A DNA stretch of 49,273 nt from Nannocystis exedens (GCA_945861885.1 CAMAVR010000022.1:1-49273); one strand, 5' to 3'; positions 24,234-34,600 are shown, counted from the stretch's first letter. Translations and numbers: made by a program. Notes: generated from the sequence alone by a model not told the origin.

Positions 24234-24815
24234 ATGAAGAGCAATCGCCACCATCGCCTACCGCTAGCGGCGTCGTCGCACGACGACGGTGTCGCTGTGT
24301 CGCCCGCTCACAGCGAGCCGAGCAGCGCGAGCGACGGCGACTCATCGACAGAGCTGATGCAAGTCGGCGACTTAGCGCGCGAAACCGGTAAGACGGTACG
24401 CGCGCTTCATCTTTATGAAGAGCTTGAACTTGTGCGTCCAGTCGCGCGTTCAAAAGGGCATTATCGCCTCTACGGCGCCGATGCCCTTTTGCGCATTCGC
24501 TGGATTGGCAAACTCCAAGATATGGGGCTGAGCCTCACTGAAATTCAAACCGTTGTGCGCGAGTGGGAAGAGCTTAATTCCGCCCCGCGCGCGATGGTGA
24601 AAATGCGCGAAGTTTACCGGAGTAAACTCGAAGAAACACGCGCCACTTTGCGCCGCCTACGCGCTCTCGAACACGACCTTCATCAAAGCCTCGCCTACCT
24701 CGACACGTGCGAAGTATGCGACCCGGCTCGCTTACTCAATGCTTGCACCAACTGCGACATGCATGGCTGCGGAGATCACGTCCCCGATCTCGTGGCGGGC
24801 TTTCGAGCGAATTAA
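24234..24815 (+). CDS. MerR-family transcriptional regulator with C-terminal cysteine cluster, head of the isc operon
   Basis: MerR-type regulator of about 193 residues from the ATG at 24234; a GTG at 24195 would lie inside the operator. A Ser/Asp-rich tail (residues 1-40) precedes the winged helix ([28 protein letters not shown], then [17 protein letters not shown]). The dimerisation helix covers about 110-155. The effector end has C159-X2-C162-X8-C171-X2-C174-X4-C179 plus nearby histidines. That pattern could bind a Fe-S cluster or metal but is not the SoxR CX2CXCX5C motif. It is followed after 16 bases by iscS. No Rrf2/IscR gene is present. A role in sensing Fe-S or metal status and controlling this operon is inferred from position, cysteines and promoter form. 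Confidence 0.85.
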   Translation: MKSNRHHRLPLAASSHDDGVAVSPAHSEPSSASDGDSSTELMQVGDLARETGKTVRALHLYEELELVRPVARSKGHYRLYGADALLRIRWIGKLQDMGLSLTEIQTVVREWEELNSAPRAMVKMREVYRSKLEETRATLRRLRALEHDLHQSLAYLDTCEVCDPARLLNACTNCDMHGCGDHVPDLVAGFRAN

Positions 24816-24831
24816 AACGATTGAATCACCG

Positions 24832-26067
24832 ATGGATAAAAGAATGCCGCTCACGTTTCCGATTTTCATGGATTACCACTCAACGACGCCGGTCGACCCG
24901 CGCGCGCTGACCGACATGATGCCGTACTTTACCGACCGGTTCGGTAATGCGGCGAGCCGAAGCCATAGCTTCGGGTGGACAGCCGAAGAAGCGGTTGAGC
25001 ATGGGCGCGAGCAGATCGCGAAACTGATCGGTGCGTCGAGCGAAAAAGAGATCGTCTTCACCTCGGGCGCATCTGAAGCGACAAACCTAGCGATAAAGGG
25101 TGTCGCCGAGTTTTATAAAGATAAGGGGAATCATATTATTACGTCGGTTATCGAGCACAAATCGGTGCTCGATTCGTGCAAGCGCCTCGCAAAAGAGGGG
25201 TACGAGATTACCTACCTCGGCGTCGACCGCGAAGGGCGTGTCGACCCAGAAGCGGTAAAAAACGCGATCACCGACAAGACAATTCTCGTGAGCATCATGC
25301 TCGCCAACAACGAAGTTGGCACCGTGCAGCCGCTCGCCGAGATCGGGAAGATCACGCGAGCGCGCGGGGTTCTTTTTCATTCCGACGCGGTGCAAGGCAT
25401 CGGCAAAGTCCCCTTTGATGTCGACGCGATGCACATCGATCTTGCATCGATGACAGCACATAAACTTTATGGCCCCAAAGGCGTCGGCGCACTCTACATC
25501 CGCCGGTCGAAGCCGCGCGTCAGGCTCGTCGCACAGATGGACGGCGGCGGTCACGAACGAGGCGTCCGGTCGGGCACGTTGAATGTGCCGGGGATTGTCG
25601 GGTTCGGCAAAGCAGCCGAAGTGATGATGACCGAAGGGGTCGAAGAGTCTCGCCGAATCCTCGGGCTCCGTGAGCGGCTTCGCGAGCGAATCATGTCGCG
25701 GCTCGACCAAGTCTTTATCAACGGGTCGATGACCGATCGCCTCCCCGGCAACTTGAATTTGTCGTTCAACTTCGTCGAAGGCGAAGGGTTGATGATGGCG
25801 ATTAAAGATGTCGCCGTAAGTTCAGGCTCAGCCTGCACATCATCGAGCCTCGAACCGAGCTACGTGCTTCGTGCACTCGGCGTCGGCGATGAGCTGGCGC
25901 ACTCGAGCATTCGCTTTGGGCTTGGGCGCTACACGACCGAAGAAGAAGTCGACTTCGTGGCCGATTTGGTTGTCGAAAAAGTAACGAAACTGCGTGAATT
26001 ATCGCCTCTTTACGAAATGTACAAAGAGGGCATCGATCTAAAATCAGTCCAATGGGTTGCCCATTGA
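24832..26067 (+). CDS. iscS: Cysteine desulfurase IscS
   Basis: Group I cysteine desulfurase of about 411 residues, taking sulfur from cysteine as a persulfide for Fe-S cluster assembly on IscU. The PLP lysine is K211 in [11 protein letters not shown], and the catalytic cysteine is C335 in the mobile loop [20 protein letters not shown]. The C-terminus [15 protein letters not shown] is typical of true IscS and is needed for IscU contact. Of two possible ATG starts, 24832 and 24844, I list the first; neither has a strong ribosome-binding site. It is 16 bases after the MerR gene and 32 bases before iscU, clearly in one operon. Confidence 0.96.
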   Translation: MDKRMPLTFPIFMDYHSTTPVDPRALTDMMPYFTDRFGNAASRSHSFGWTAEEAVEHGREQIAKLIGASSEKEIVFTSGASEATNLAIKGVAEFYKDKGNHIITSVIEHKSVLDSCKRLAKEGYEITYLGVDREGRVDPEAVKNAITDKTILVSIMLANNEVGTVQPLAEIGKITRARGVLFHSDAVQGIGKVPFDVDAMHIDLASMTAHKLYGPKGVGALYIRRSKPRVRLVAQMDGGGHERGVRSGTLNVPGIVGFGKAAEVMMTEGVEESRRILGLRERLRERIMSRLDQVFINGSMTDRLPGNLNLSFNFVEGEGLMMAIKDVAVSSGSACTSSSLEPSYVLRALGVGDELAHSSIRFGLGRYTTEEEVDFVADLVVEKVTKLRELSPLYEMYKEGIDLKSVQWVAH

Positions 26068-26099
26068 GTGTTTTGAAGAGTTTGTGAAGGAAGTGATCC

Positions 26100-26516
26100 A
26101 TGGCCTATAGCGCAAAAGTAATCGAACACGCGGAGAACCCACGCAACGTGGGCACCCTCGACAAGAACGACCCCCATGTAGGGACGGGGCTCGTCGGCGC
26201 GCCGGCGTGCGGCGATGTCATGCGTCTTCAGATCAAAGTGACCGACGGCGGCGTGATCGAAGATGCAAAGTTTAAAACGTTCGGGTGCGGTTCGGCGATT
26301 GCCTCGTCGTCACTCGCAACCGAGTGGCTTAAAGGGAAAACGATCGACGAAGCGAATGAGATTCGCAACGTTGACATCGTTCAAGAGCTAAATTTGCCCC
26401 CCGTGAAGATTCACTGCTCGGTCTTAGCGGAAGACGCAATCAAGTCGGCAATTGCCGATTACAGGCATAAACAAGAGTCGCTACAGGCCGTATCAAAAAC
26501 GGCATCACGAGGATGA
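26100..26516 (+). CDS. iscU: Fe-S cluster assembly scaffold IscU
   Basis: Scaffold protein of 138 residues on which the Fe-S cluster is built. The three cluster cysteines are in place: C37 (GAPACGDV), C63 (FKTFGCGSAIASSS) and C106 (HCSVLAEDAI), together with the aspartate next to the first. LPPVK (99-103) is the recognition motif for the chaperone HscA, which is encoded downstream. The tail after DYRHKQ is slightly longer than in E. coli. Its TGA overlaps the ATG of iscA as ATGA. Confidence 0.97.
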   Translation: MAYSAKVIEHAENPRNVGTLDKNDPHVGTGLVGAPACGDVMRLQIKVTDGGVIEDAKFKTFGCGSAIASSSLATEWLKGKTIDEANEIRNVDIVQELNLPPVKIHCSVLAEDAIKSAIADYRHKQESLQAVSKTASRG

Positions 26517-26929
26517 GCATGACCGCCGCAGCCACGCGCCCAAAAGAGGTCGGGAGTGAAAGCCACGCGGCGAGCGCCGTTGATCCTATTGCAAAAGCGC
26601 TGAGCATCGAAGTATCGCCGAAAGCGGTCGAAGCGATTCGAAAGCAGCTCGCCAAGCGGGGGACGCCGGAGTCATCGCTTCGTGTCGGCATCCGCGGCGG
26701 TGGGTGCTCAGGCTTTTCCTATGTGATCGAGTTCCATGATGGCGAGCCGCGCACGCGCGACCGCGTGTTTCAGTTCGACGACGTGCGGGTCGTGATCGAC
26801 CCGAAGAGCCTAATTTACCTAAACGGCTCGCTGCTAGATTGGGAACAGACGCTAATGCGGCAAGGGTTCAAGTTCGTAAATCCGCACGAAAAAACAAGCT
26901 GCGGCTGCGGCCACTCGTTCACAGTTTAG
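26513..26929 (+). CDS. iscA: A-type Fe-S carrier protein IscA (HesB family)
   Basis: A-type carrier of 138 residues that delivers or stores Fe-S clusters or iron. The three family cysteines are C65 (GGGCSGF) and the C-terminal pair C130 and C132 in SCGCGHSFTV. An N-terminal extension of about 30 residues, rich in Ala and Ser, precedes the domain, longer than in E. coli IscA. Starts ATG at 26513 overlapping iscU; an ATG six bases later is an alternative. IscA, ErpA and SufA are hard to separate on sequence alone, and position favours IscA. Confidence 0.94.
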   Translation: MSMTAAATRPKEVGSESHAASAVDPIAKALSIEVSPKAVEAIRKQLAKRGTPESSLRVGIRGGGCSGFSYVIEFHDGEPRTRDRVFQFDDVRVVIDPKSLIYLNGSLLDWEQTLMRQGFKFVNPHEKTSCGCGHSFTV

Positions 26930-26942
26930 TCGCGCCCATCAA

Positions 26943-26977
26943 CCCGTAAACGTGCCCGTGCCCGTAAACGTGCCCGG
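26943..26977. repeat. Dispersed CCCGTAAACGTG repeat, single arm between iscA and hscB
   Basis: The 35-base core is identical to one arm of the palindromes at 20249-20283 and 36915-36949. No second arm is found nearby, so it cannot form the long hairpin. It is followed by GGTTTTTG, as other copies are followed by T-rich sequence. It sits 13 bases after iscA and about 30 bases before hscB within the isc operon. Confidence 0.9.
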
Positions 26978-27009
26978 TTTTTGAGAGCGAGCAGCAGGAG
27001 CAACAAGAA

Positions 27010-27537
27010 TTGAACCCCTTTGCAGTACTGGGCATCCCGCCCTCCTATGAGCTCGAATTGAAGGCTGTTGAAGAGAAGGTTCGGCAGCTTTCGCGGGCGC
27101 TTCACCCTGATAAGTTTATTTCGGCTGGGGCGAGCGAGCGGCGCGTTGCGCTCGGCAAAGCGGTCGAAGTGAACGAAGCGTGGCGCATTGTGAGAAACCC
27201 GATTCAGCGGGCCGAAGCCCTTTTTGCGCTCGGCGGCGTTGCCGTGGGCGAAACGCGCGAGCCAGCGCCTGGGCAGGCTTTTCTATTCGAAGTCATGGAG
27301 CTCCGTGAAGAGCTGGCCGATGCGAAGTCGAATCGCGATGCCCAGACGCTAAAAAGGCTCGCGAGCGATGTGTCGCGCCGCCTCGAAAGCACTGAAAGCG
27401 CGCTTGCGGCAGGCTTTCGGGCCGCTCATGATGATTCGTCACGCTTGGCGAGCATCGTACCGACACTCGGGCAAATGCGTTTTTGGCGCCGTTTTTTAGA
27501 TGAAGTTAGCGCCATTGAAGATGAAATGACGAATTGA
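27010..27537 (+). CDS. hscB: Fe-S assembly co-chaperone HscB (J-domain protein)
   Basis: J-domain co-chaperone of 175 residues that brings IscU to HscA. The HPD motif is H32-P33-D34 in RALHPDKF. The C-terminal helical HSCB oligomerisation domain (about 85-170) follows, with [12 protein letters not shown] as the IscU-binding stretch. It starts with TTG at 27010, supported by AGGAG nine bases upstream. No alternative ATG lies before the J domain. Its stop overlaps the hscA start. Confidence 0.94.
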   Translation: MNPFAVLGIPPSYELELKAVEEKVRQLSRALHPDKFISAGASERRVALGKAVEVNEAWRIVRNPIQRAEALFALGGVAVGETREPAPGQAFLFEVMELREELADAKSNRDAQTLKRLASDVSRRLESTESALAAGFRAAHDDSSRLASIVPTLGQMRFWRRFLDEVSAIEDEMTN

Positions 27538-29426
27538 TGTTTCTTGAGATTTTTGACCCAAAAGCGCCGCCAAAACCGATCGGCATCGACCTCGGCACCA
27601 CAAACTCGCTTGTCGCGTATGTGCACAATGAGCGGCCGCTTGTCATCACCGATTGCAATCTCGACGCGCTGACCCCAAGCGTCGTCTGTTATGAAAAAAA
27701 TGGCACGGTCACAGTCGGGCGCGCGGCGCTCGCCAAAGCGCATGAATTTCCCCGTGAAACGATTGTCAGCGCGAAGCGATTTTTAGGGCGCGGCGCCGAC
27801 GACCCCGAGACACGAAAGCTCGGGCCGTACGAATTTGTGGCGCCGGCCGCCGGTGAAGCGAACGTGGTGCGATTTCGGGTGAACAATTCGGTGGTGACAC
27901 CGGTTGAAGTGAGCGCGGCGATTTTGCGTTCGCTGCGCGAGCTTGCCGCCGATGAGCTAACGAATGTGGGTCCCGCCGTGATCACCGTGCCAGCTTATTT
28001 CGACGATGCGCAGCGGCAGGCAACAAAAGATGCGGCGCGGCTTGCGGGCCTTGAAGTGCTCCGCCTCATCAACGAGCCAACGGCTGCAGCGCTCGCGTAT
28101 GGGCTCGACAAGCAGCAAAACGGCACGTTCGCTGTGTACGATTTGGGCGGCGGCACGTTCGACGTGACAATACTGCTGCTTGAAGATGGGCTTTTTCAGG
28201 TTAAATCGACCGGTGGCGACAGCGCGCTTGGCGGTGACGATATCGACCGAGCGATTGCCCATCATTTGATGAGCGCGTTGAAGATTGACGACAGCGCGAG
28301 TTCGCCTTCGTTCACGCGCCACCTGCTTAATATCGCACGCGACTTGAAGCACGAGCTCACCACAAAGAGCGAAGTTCACGTCGAACTAACCGACAAAACG
28401 ATCGTTGTGACGCGCGATGATTTGAACGCGATTGTGAAGCCGCTCGCAGAGCGTACCGGAGCAATCTGTCGCCGCGCTCTCAAGGATGCCGAGCTTTCTA
28501 CCGGCGACATTGACGGAGTGATTCTTGTCGGCGGGTCGACGCGTGTGCCGGCGATTCGGCAGTATGTTGAATCGTTTTTTGGCAAAGCGCCGCTTGCCGA
28601 CATCGACCCGGATCAAGTTGTCGCACTCGGAGCGGCAATTCAAGCCGATTTGCTTGCCGGTTCGGGCCCCCGCGACGACGTGCTTCTGCTCGATGTGATC
28701 CCGCTTTCGCTGGGGATCGAAGTTGGCGGCGGTGTTGTCGATAAAATTCTTCCGCGCAATTCGCCAAGCCCAACCGGTGCGAAAGCGACTTACACGACGC
28801 AAGAAGACAATCAGACAGGCTTTACGATCCACGTTGTTCAAGGGGAGCGCGAGCTTGTGGCCGATTGTAGAAGTCTCGCGCGCTTCACGCTCAAGGGGAT
28901 TCCGCCGATGCCGGCGGGCATGGCAAAGCTTGAAGTTCTGTTTCAAGTCGACGCCGACGGGCTTTTGAGCGTCCGCGCAAAAGAGATGACGACTGGGATT
29001 GAACAGCTTGTGGCGGTGAAGCCGACGTACGGCCTCGACGATGCGGCAGTCGAACAGATGCTGCTCGACGCGTACGATCACGGTGAAGAAGATTTGGCAA
29101 AGCGGCGCCTCGCTGAAAATCGTGTCGAAGCGCATCGACTGATCGCAGCGACATCGAAAGCGGTGGTCGCCGACCCAGAGCTGCTCGATGACGCGAGCCG
29201 TGTGGCTATCGAAAAAGCGATTGCCGATCTCGAAAAAGCGGCGGCGGGGAGCGATCCCGGAGCAATTCACTTGAAAATAGAGGCGCTCGATGCAGCGTCA
29301 AAAGAGTTTGCGACGCGGCGGATGAATCGAGCCATCGCGCGAGCGATCGAAGGGCGAAGCGTGAGCGATGTATCAGCAGAACTCGATGCCAAAGATCGGC
29401 ATAACGAGCGCGGTGAGAAGCAATGA
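27537..29426 (+). CDS. hscA: Hsp70-family chaperone HscA for Fe-S cluster transfer
   Basis: Hsp70 chaperone of about 629 residues specialised for cluster release from IscU. ATPase domain: GIDLGTTNS near residue 18, [15 protein letters not shown], and [13 protein letters not shown]. The substrate-binding domain begins near [17 protein letters not shown] and lacks a long acidic EEVD-like tail. The true start is likely ATG 27537, sharing one base with the hscB TGA; a TTG codon lies just before. Genetic position after hscB and before fdx, plus the LPPVK motif in IscU, identifies HscA rather than DnaK. Confidence 0.95.
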   Translation: MFLEIFDPKAPPKPIGIDLGTTNSLVAYVHNERPLVITDCNLDALTPSVVCYEKNGTVTVGRAALAKAHEFPRETIVSAKRFLGRGADDPETRKLGPYEFVAPAAGEANVVRFRVNNSVVTPVEVSAAILRSLRELAADELTNVGPAVITVPAYFDDAQRQATKDAARLAGLEVLRLINEPTAAALAYGLDKQQNGTFAVYDLGGGTFDVTILLLEDGLFQVKSTGGDSALGGDDIDRAIAHHLMSALKIDDSASSPSFTRHLLNIARDLKHELTTKSEVHVELTDKTIVVTRDDLNAIVKPLAERTGAICRRALKDAELSTGDIDGVILVGGSTRVPAIRQYVESFFGKAPLADIDPDQVVALGAAIQADLLAGSGPRDDVLLLDVIPLSLGIEVGGGVVDKILPRNSPSPTGAKATYTTQEDNQTGFTIHVVQGERELVADCRSLARFTLKGIPPMPAGMAKLEVLFQVDADGLLSVRAKEMTTGIEQLVAVKPTYGLDDAAVEQMLLDAYDHGEEDLAKRRLAENRVEAHRLIAATSKAVVADPELLDDASRVAIEKAIADLEKAAAGSDPGAIHLKIEALDAASKEFATRRMNRAIARAIEGRSVSDVSAELDAKDRHNERGEKQ

Positions 29427-29788
29427 CAATCGTTCGATTTCGCGACGAAAAAGGGCGTAATTTCGGCGAAATTGATGTCCCCGCAGGGACGTCTATTTTG
29501 AAGGCCGCGCAGACGCTCGGCGCCCCCGAAGGGTATGCGTGCGGCGGAGTCTGCGCCTGCTCGACGTGCCATGTTTATGTGCGTGGAGGCGCTGGGGAGC
29601 TTTCGGAGTTGGCCGACGAAGAGAACGACATGCTCGACAAAGCGTTCGACGTGCGTGCAAATTCACGCCTCGGCTGTCAGGCGATCATCCAAAAAACAGA
29701 TTCTGAACCGATTGAGGTTGAAATCACGCGTGAAAGCCTCGCCGCGTTTGAAAATGAGCACCCAGAGGAACGCGGAAAATACGTTTGA
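29423..29788 (+). CDS. fdx: Isc-type [2Fe-2S] ferredoxin
   Basis: Adrenodoxin-like ferredoxin of 121 residues. Cluster ligands are C40, C46, C49 and C85 (CX5CX2C ... C) in [12 protein letters not shown] and SRLGCQAI; C44 is an additional cysteine also common in Isc ferredoxins. It gives electrons for cluster assembly on IscU. It overlaps hscA by [29 protein letters not shown] is a hallmark stretch of this subfamily. It ends about 35 bases before the ompH start. Confidence 0.95.
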   Translation: MTIVRFRDEKGRNFGEIDVPAGTSILKAAQTLGAPEGYACGGVCACSTCHVYVRGGAGELSELADEENDMLDKAFDVRANSRLGCQAIIQKTDSEPIEVEITRESLAAFENEHPEERGKYV

Positions 29789-29822
29789 CGTCAACCCCGA
29801 CATTTCGATACTCGGACCAAAG

Positions 29823-30440
29823 ATGAAATTTATGAAGCCATCTCACATTGCCACGCCACTTTCGATCGCACTCATCGCATCGCTCACATTTGTCGCCGTT
29901 TCGGCGAGCGCTGATTCCCCGCCACCCGCACCACCGCCGCAACTTGCGCAGCCGCGAGCGGAGCAGCGAATTGCGGTCGTCGCGATGCAAGAGGCGGTTG
30001 GGCGCACCGAAGATGGGCTTCGCGCGCAAGCGACGCTGAAAAAGTTGTTCGACAATCGCCAGCAAGAGCTAAACAGCAAGCAGAACGAACTGACGAAGCA
30101 AAAAGACGAGCTCGACAAAAAAGGGCCGTCGATGAAAGACTTTCAGAAAAAAGCCGAAGAGTGGCAAAAAGCGATGGTTCAGCTCCAGACGGTGTACGTC
30201 GAGTACAACAAAGAGCTCGATCAGCAGCGGGCAAAGATTCTCGAGCCAATTTTTGATGAACTGACGAAAATTGTGCGGCGAATTTCGGCCGAAAAGTTCG
30301 ATATCGTGCTCGATAAGTCAACGGTGGTGCTCGTGAAGCCAGAGTACGACCTAACCGAGCAAGCGATTCAGCAATACAACGCGAGCAAAGCGCAAGCAAA
30401 AGCACCCGCGAAAAAGGCCGAGGGCGACGCTAAAAAGTAA
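29823..30440 (+). CDS. OmpH/Skp-family periplasmic chaperone
   Basis: About 205 residues from ATG 29823 (MKFMKPSHIATPLSIALIASLTFVAVSASA), a good Sec signal with a cleavage site near SASA-DS. A Pro/Ala linker is followed by the OmpH start RIAVVAMQEAVGRTEDGLRAQATLKKLF and a long charged coiled coil (residues about 75-145). The end ILDEL-like region (FDIVLDKSTVVLVKPEYDLTEQAIQQYN) matches OmpH, and an Ala/Lys tail follows. It should hold unfolded outer-membrane proteins. A frame runs further upstream inside fdx but is not coding. Its place at the end of the isc operon is unusual, since skp normally sits with bamA and lpxD. Confidence 0.87.
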   Translation: MKFMKPSHIATPLSIALIASLTFVAVSASADSPPPAPPPQLAQPRAEQRIAVVAMQEAVGRTEDGLRAQATLKKLFDNRQQELNSKQNELTKQKDELDKKGPSMKDFQKKAEEWQKAMVQLQTVYVEYNKELDQQRAKILEPIFDELTKIVRRISAEKFDIVLDKSTVVLVKPEYDLTEQAIQQYNASKAQAKAPAKKAEGDAKK

Positions 30441-30504
30441 GCCTCTTCAGGCTTTTCGCGCCGTAATTCGCGATTTGTTGCCCGCGGCGACATTAATCTG
30501 CGAA

Positions 30505-30550
30505 TTGTTGAGCTAGCGCTTTGAACTTGTCGAAGCGCTAGCTGCAACAA
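30505..30550 (+). promoter_or_regulatory. Long hairpin ending at a ribosome-binding site
   Basis: TTGTTG-AGCTAGCGCTT (30505-30521) pairs with AAGCGCTAGCT-G-CAACAA (30533-30550). The stem is 17 bp with one bulged G and an 11-base loop. AGGAG follows immediately and then the ATG at 30560. It could be the end of the isc operon transcript, an attenuator, or a leader structure exposing the ribosome-binding site. No T-run follows. Confidence 0.5.
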
Positions 30551-30559
30551 AGGAGCCGC

Positions 30560-31594
30560 ATGTTAAGTGTGACCCGAATTGCGACGCGATTCAGTTTGGT
30601 TTTTGCGGTTGCCTGCGCCACGACGCCGCACAAGTCCGCTTCGGTCACGCCGCCTGTAGCGTCAACGAACTCACTTGTGGTCCCTGAAGCCGCCCGGGCC
30701 CCGGCGCTTCTCTCACCTATCGAGCGGTTCCGGATCGGGTCGCCAGAAGAGATCGAGTTTCTGTCGCGAGAGCTCGCAAGTCACGGGTACCAACCGCTAG
30801 AAGGGCATGGCGTCGACCCCACGCCTTGGGGAAAGGATGGTGATCAACCTTTTTACCATGAACACCTGGGGGGGATGTTCGACGACATATTTCTGAAGCT
30901 AGGGATCTGGAGTATCGTCGAAGGCGACTCTGGAGCCCCGGGCCCAAGCCGCGCAGAGACGGTCGATTTTCGGGGGAACGAGTACTATTTTCAAGAGTTT
31001 CTTCGACGGCGCAAGGCGGCTCACTCCGGCGCCAATGTTCTCGAGCTGTTCGGATCAGGCTTTTTCGTTAAAGATTTCGATAGTACCGATTCCATTACCG
31101 GCGTCCGCTGGGAGGCGTACACGCCACGGCCAGGCGGTGCGGCGGCTGCACCTGAACGCCCAACACCGCCAGAAATACTCGGTGACGTATTCAATCAGAA
31201 AACTTGGGCAAGTCTCGATGCGTCGATGCATACGAGGGGGATCCCGAACTTCGATCTGGTAGTGATGCGCCCTATCGGCGGGTGGCAGACACACACGGTC
31301 GAGGGCAACTCGTTTGGAAGCGCACAGGGGTACGCGGCGGTCGGGACAAATGCAATCTCAGTCGCTTACGTCGTGAACCAAGTGTTGAACCGCCTCTCGC
31401 CCACCGGGCAGTTCTTTTTTTCGCTCAATCATATGGCTGAGAGCTACGACATCGCGACGCACCAGCTCAAACCGCTTGTCGATCAGATTGAAGCGCAAAC
31501 GCCATATCACCTTGTCCTTGTCACAACACGCACTCGCGAGTGGTATCCAGATCCGTCTCAACTTTCCCTCGCAGGGGCGATCATCCCGAAGTAG
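30560..31594 (+). CDS. Putative lipoprotein with a methyltransferase-like core
   Basis: 344 residues. A signal (VTRIATRFSLVFAVAC) with lipobox AVAC points to a lipoprotein, followed by a Pro/Ser/Ala linker. The middle contains NVLELFGSGFFVKDFDSTDSITGVRWE, FDLVVMRPIGGW and VVNQVLNRLSPTGQFFFSLNH, an order that resembles motifs I, IV and the late strand of Rossmann-fold methyltransferases. Similarity is by eye only and the SAM-binding glycines are not canonical, so enzymatic function is not claimed. The ATG at 30560 follows AGGAG by 4 bases. It is convergent with the RND pump gene and about 120 bases after the isc operon. Confidence 0.6.
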   Translation: MLSVTRIATRFSLVFAVACATTPHKSASVTPPVASTNSLVVPEAARAPALLSPIERFRIGSPEEIEFLSRELASHGYQPLEGHGVDPTPWGKDGDQPFYHEHLGGMFDDIFLKLGIWSIVEGDSGAPGPSRAETVDFRGNEYYFQEFLRRRKAAHSGANVLELFGSGFFVKDFDSTDSITGVRWEAYTPRPGGAAAAPERPTPPEILGDVFNQKTWASLDASMHTRGIPNFDLVVMRPIGGWQTHTVEGNSFGSAQGYAAVGTNAISVAYVVNQVLNRLSPTGQFFFSLNHMAESYDIATHQLKPLVDQIEAQTPYHLVLVTTRTREWYPDPSQLSLAGAIIPK

Positions 31595-31621
31595 CCGTCT
31601 CTCAGGATGACCGGGCGAACT

Positions 31622-34600
31622 TCACAGTCCGCTTTCTGGTTTCACAAATCGTTCGCGGATGCTCTCGATCATGACGTAGAGCGACGGCACGAAAAACAGA
31701 TTTGCGACTGTTGATACGAGCATCCCGCCGAACACTGTTGTACCGAGCGATTGGCGAGCGAGCGCGCCCGAGCCGCTCGCGATCACAAGTGGGAATACGC
31801 CCAGAATAAACGCGAACGATGTCATTAGAATCGGGCGCAGACGCTCCCGTGCCGCTTCAAGTGCGGCGTCGGCGATCGACAGGCCTCGCCCACGCAAATG
31901 ATGCGCGAACTCGACGATTAAAATTGCGTTCTTTGCCGACAGGCCGATCAACATGACAAGACCGATCTGGCAAAACACGTCGTTCACTTGCCCACGAATG
32001 AGCTGACCGAGAAGCGCGCCAACGATGCCGATCGGCACCGACAAGAGCACGATCGACGGCAGCGCGAAGCTCTCGTACTGCGCCGCCAAGACGAGGAAAA
32101 CAGCCAAAATAGCGAGACCGAAAATCAAAATGGCTCTCGCGCCCGATTCGACCTGCTCTTTCGCTAGGCCCGCCCACTCGAACCCGTAACCGCGCGGCAA
32201 GTGCGTGCGCGCGAGCTGTTCCATCTCAGCGATCGCCTCACCGGTGCTTCTTCCACGTGCCGGCGATGCATTGATGCTCGCCGCGCGGAAAAGATTGTAG
32301 TGCGAAATCTCTGTCGCCGAGACTTTGGGCACTGTCTCGATCAAGTTGTCGAGCGTGATCATCGTACCGACGCGCGCCGATGGCGATGTCGCAACCGGTA
32401 GCCCCGTCGGAGTTAGCCCTTCGCCCGATGAACCGCTCGATCGAACGTAGTACGTTGAAAGCGAGTTCGGATCGGCGCGGTACTCTTTGTCGCCCTGGAC
32501 GTAGACGCTGTAAGAGCGATTCTCGAACGTAAAATCGTTGATGTATTTGCTGCCGACAAAGACTTGGAGCGTGTCGAAAAGGTCGGTGATCTTCACCCCT
32601 AGCTGCTTTGCGCGATCGCGATTGACGTTGATCTCGATGTACGGGCTATCGGCGGTAAAGCTTGTATTGACGCCGGAAAGAACCGGCGACTTTGCCGCCT
32701 GTTCGACAAACGCTTTTGTCACCCGTTCGAGCTCATGAACCGTCGAACCACCTTGATCTTGAAGCTGAAATTCAAGGCCGCCCATCTCTCCGATACCGTC
32801 GACCGGCGGTGGAGCGATCGGAAATACGATCGCCTCTTCAATCGCGGCAAGCGGCCCGCGAATTCGGTCGATGATCGCTTGTACGCTGTGCTCCTTCCCC
32901 TTCCGCTCCGACCATGGCTTTAGCGCGATGAACGAAACGGCGCGGTTCGGGCCGACGCCGCTAAACGACCAGCCTCCGAGCTCAAACGAGTTGTCGACTT
33001 CGGGAATCGAGCGAACAATTTTCTCGATTTTATCGACGATGCGCCGCGTGTAGTTCCCGGACATTCCGGTCGGCCCCTGCGCGACGATTCGGAGGCCTCC
33101 ATCGTCTTCGTCGGGGAAGAAGCCGACCGGCACGCTTAGCAAGAGCGCAACGGCGGCGCCGAACGCGAGGGCAAACGCGATAAGCGAGACGGCGCGACGC
33201 CGGATCAGCCATTGGAGCAGTCGCAAATAGGTGCGCTGAAGCGCGCCGAAAAGGCGGTCAAACAGCTTGAAGCCCGCGGCTTTGTCGGTCGGTGTTTTTC
33301 GTAGCCACCGCGCCGCGAGCGTCGGCGTCAGCGTCAGCGAATTGAACATCGATAGCGCGACTGAGAACGCGATCGTCAACGCGAACTGCTGATAAATCCG
33401 CCCGCTTGTTCCCGGAAGGAGCGCCGCGGGGGAAAAGACGGCGATCAAGACCATCGATGTAGCGACGACGGCGCCTGACACTTCGCGCATCGCGGCCGAC
33501 GCCGCTTGCCTCGCGTTTAGCCCCTTTTCATCGATAAATCGCTGCACATTTTCGATGACGACGATCGCGTCGTCGACGACCAATCCGGTCGCCAATGTGA
33601 GCCCAAAGAGCGTGAGCGTGTTGATCGAAAAGTTAAACGCTTTAACAAACGCGAACGTTCCGATGAGCGACACCGGAATCGTAATCGCCGGGATTAGCGT
33701 GCTCGTCTTCGATTGCAAGAAGAGGAAAATCACGAGAACAACGAGGATGATCGCTTCGATCAGCGTCTTCACAACTTCGCGCACCGATGACCGCACCGCG
33801 CGCGTCGTGTCGTCGGAGACGACCCAACGGAGCCCTGGCGGGAAGCGCAATTTTAGCTCATCCATCTTCGCGACGACGCCGTTGCGCACATCGAGCGCGT
33901 TGGCCGACGGGAGCTTCATGATGCCGAGCCCCGACGACTCCTGGCCGTTGTACCGCAAGAACGACGAATAGCCGACCGACCCGAGTTCGACCCGCGCGAC
34001 GTCTTTCAGTCGGACGAACGCCCCGTTCGGCGTTGTTCTTAGGACGATATTCTCGAACTCTCGCGCATCTTGGAGCCGCCCATGCACTTCCAATCCGATT
34101 TGATACTCGGCCCACGGCACCGCCGGCTGCGAACCGAGCTGGCCCGCTGCGACTTGCACGTTCTGCTCATAAAGCGCCGCAATGACGTCACTCGCCGCCA
34201 GCGCGTGGAACGCGAGCTGATCCGGGCGAAGCCAGACGCGCATGGCGAACTTGCGCTCCGCGAAGACATCGACTTTTGACACGCCGGGGACGCGCTTGAT
34301 CGCGTCTTTTAGATAAATATTCGCGTAGTTGCTTAAGAATTTTTGATCGTATTCCCCGTTTTCGGAATAGAGCGCCGTCGCCATGACCCACGAGGCGGTG
34401 TTCTTTTCGACAGTGACCCCTTTTTGGCGCACCTCGTTTGGGAGGCGCGATAGCACTTGCGACACGCGGTTTTGCACGTCGACCGCGGCGATGTCGATGT
34501 CGCGCGATGTATCGAACATCAGGTAAATAGCGCTTGTCCCGTCGCTGCCGCTCACCGACGAAATCGATCGGACGCCATCGACACCGTTAACCGACTGCTC

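Noticed and set aside
24234..24815. The MerR-family gene as SoxR
   Set aside because: SoxR has CX2CXCX5C; here the spacing is CX2C-X8-CX2C-X4-C, so only a general cysteine-cluster sensor can be proposed.
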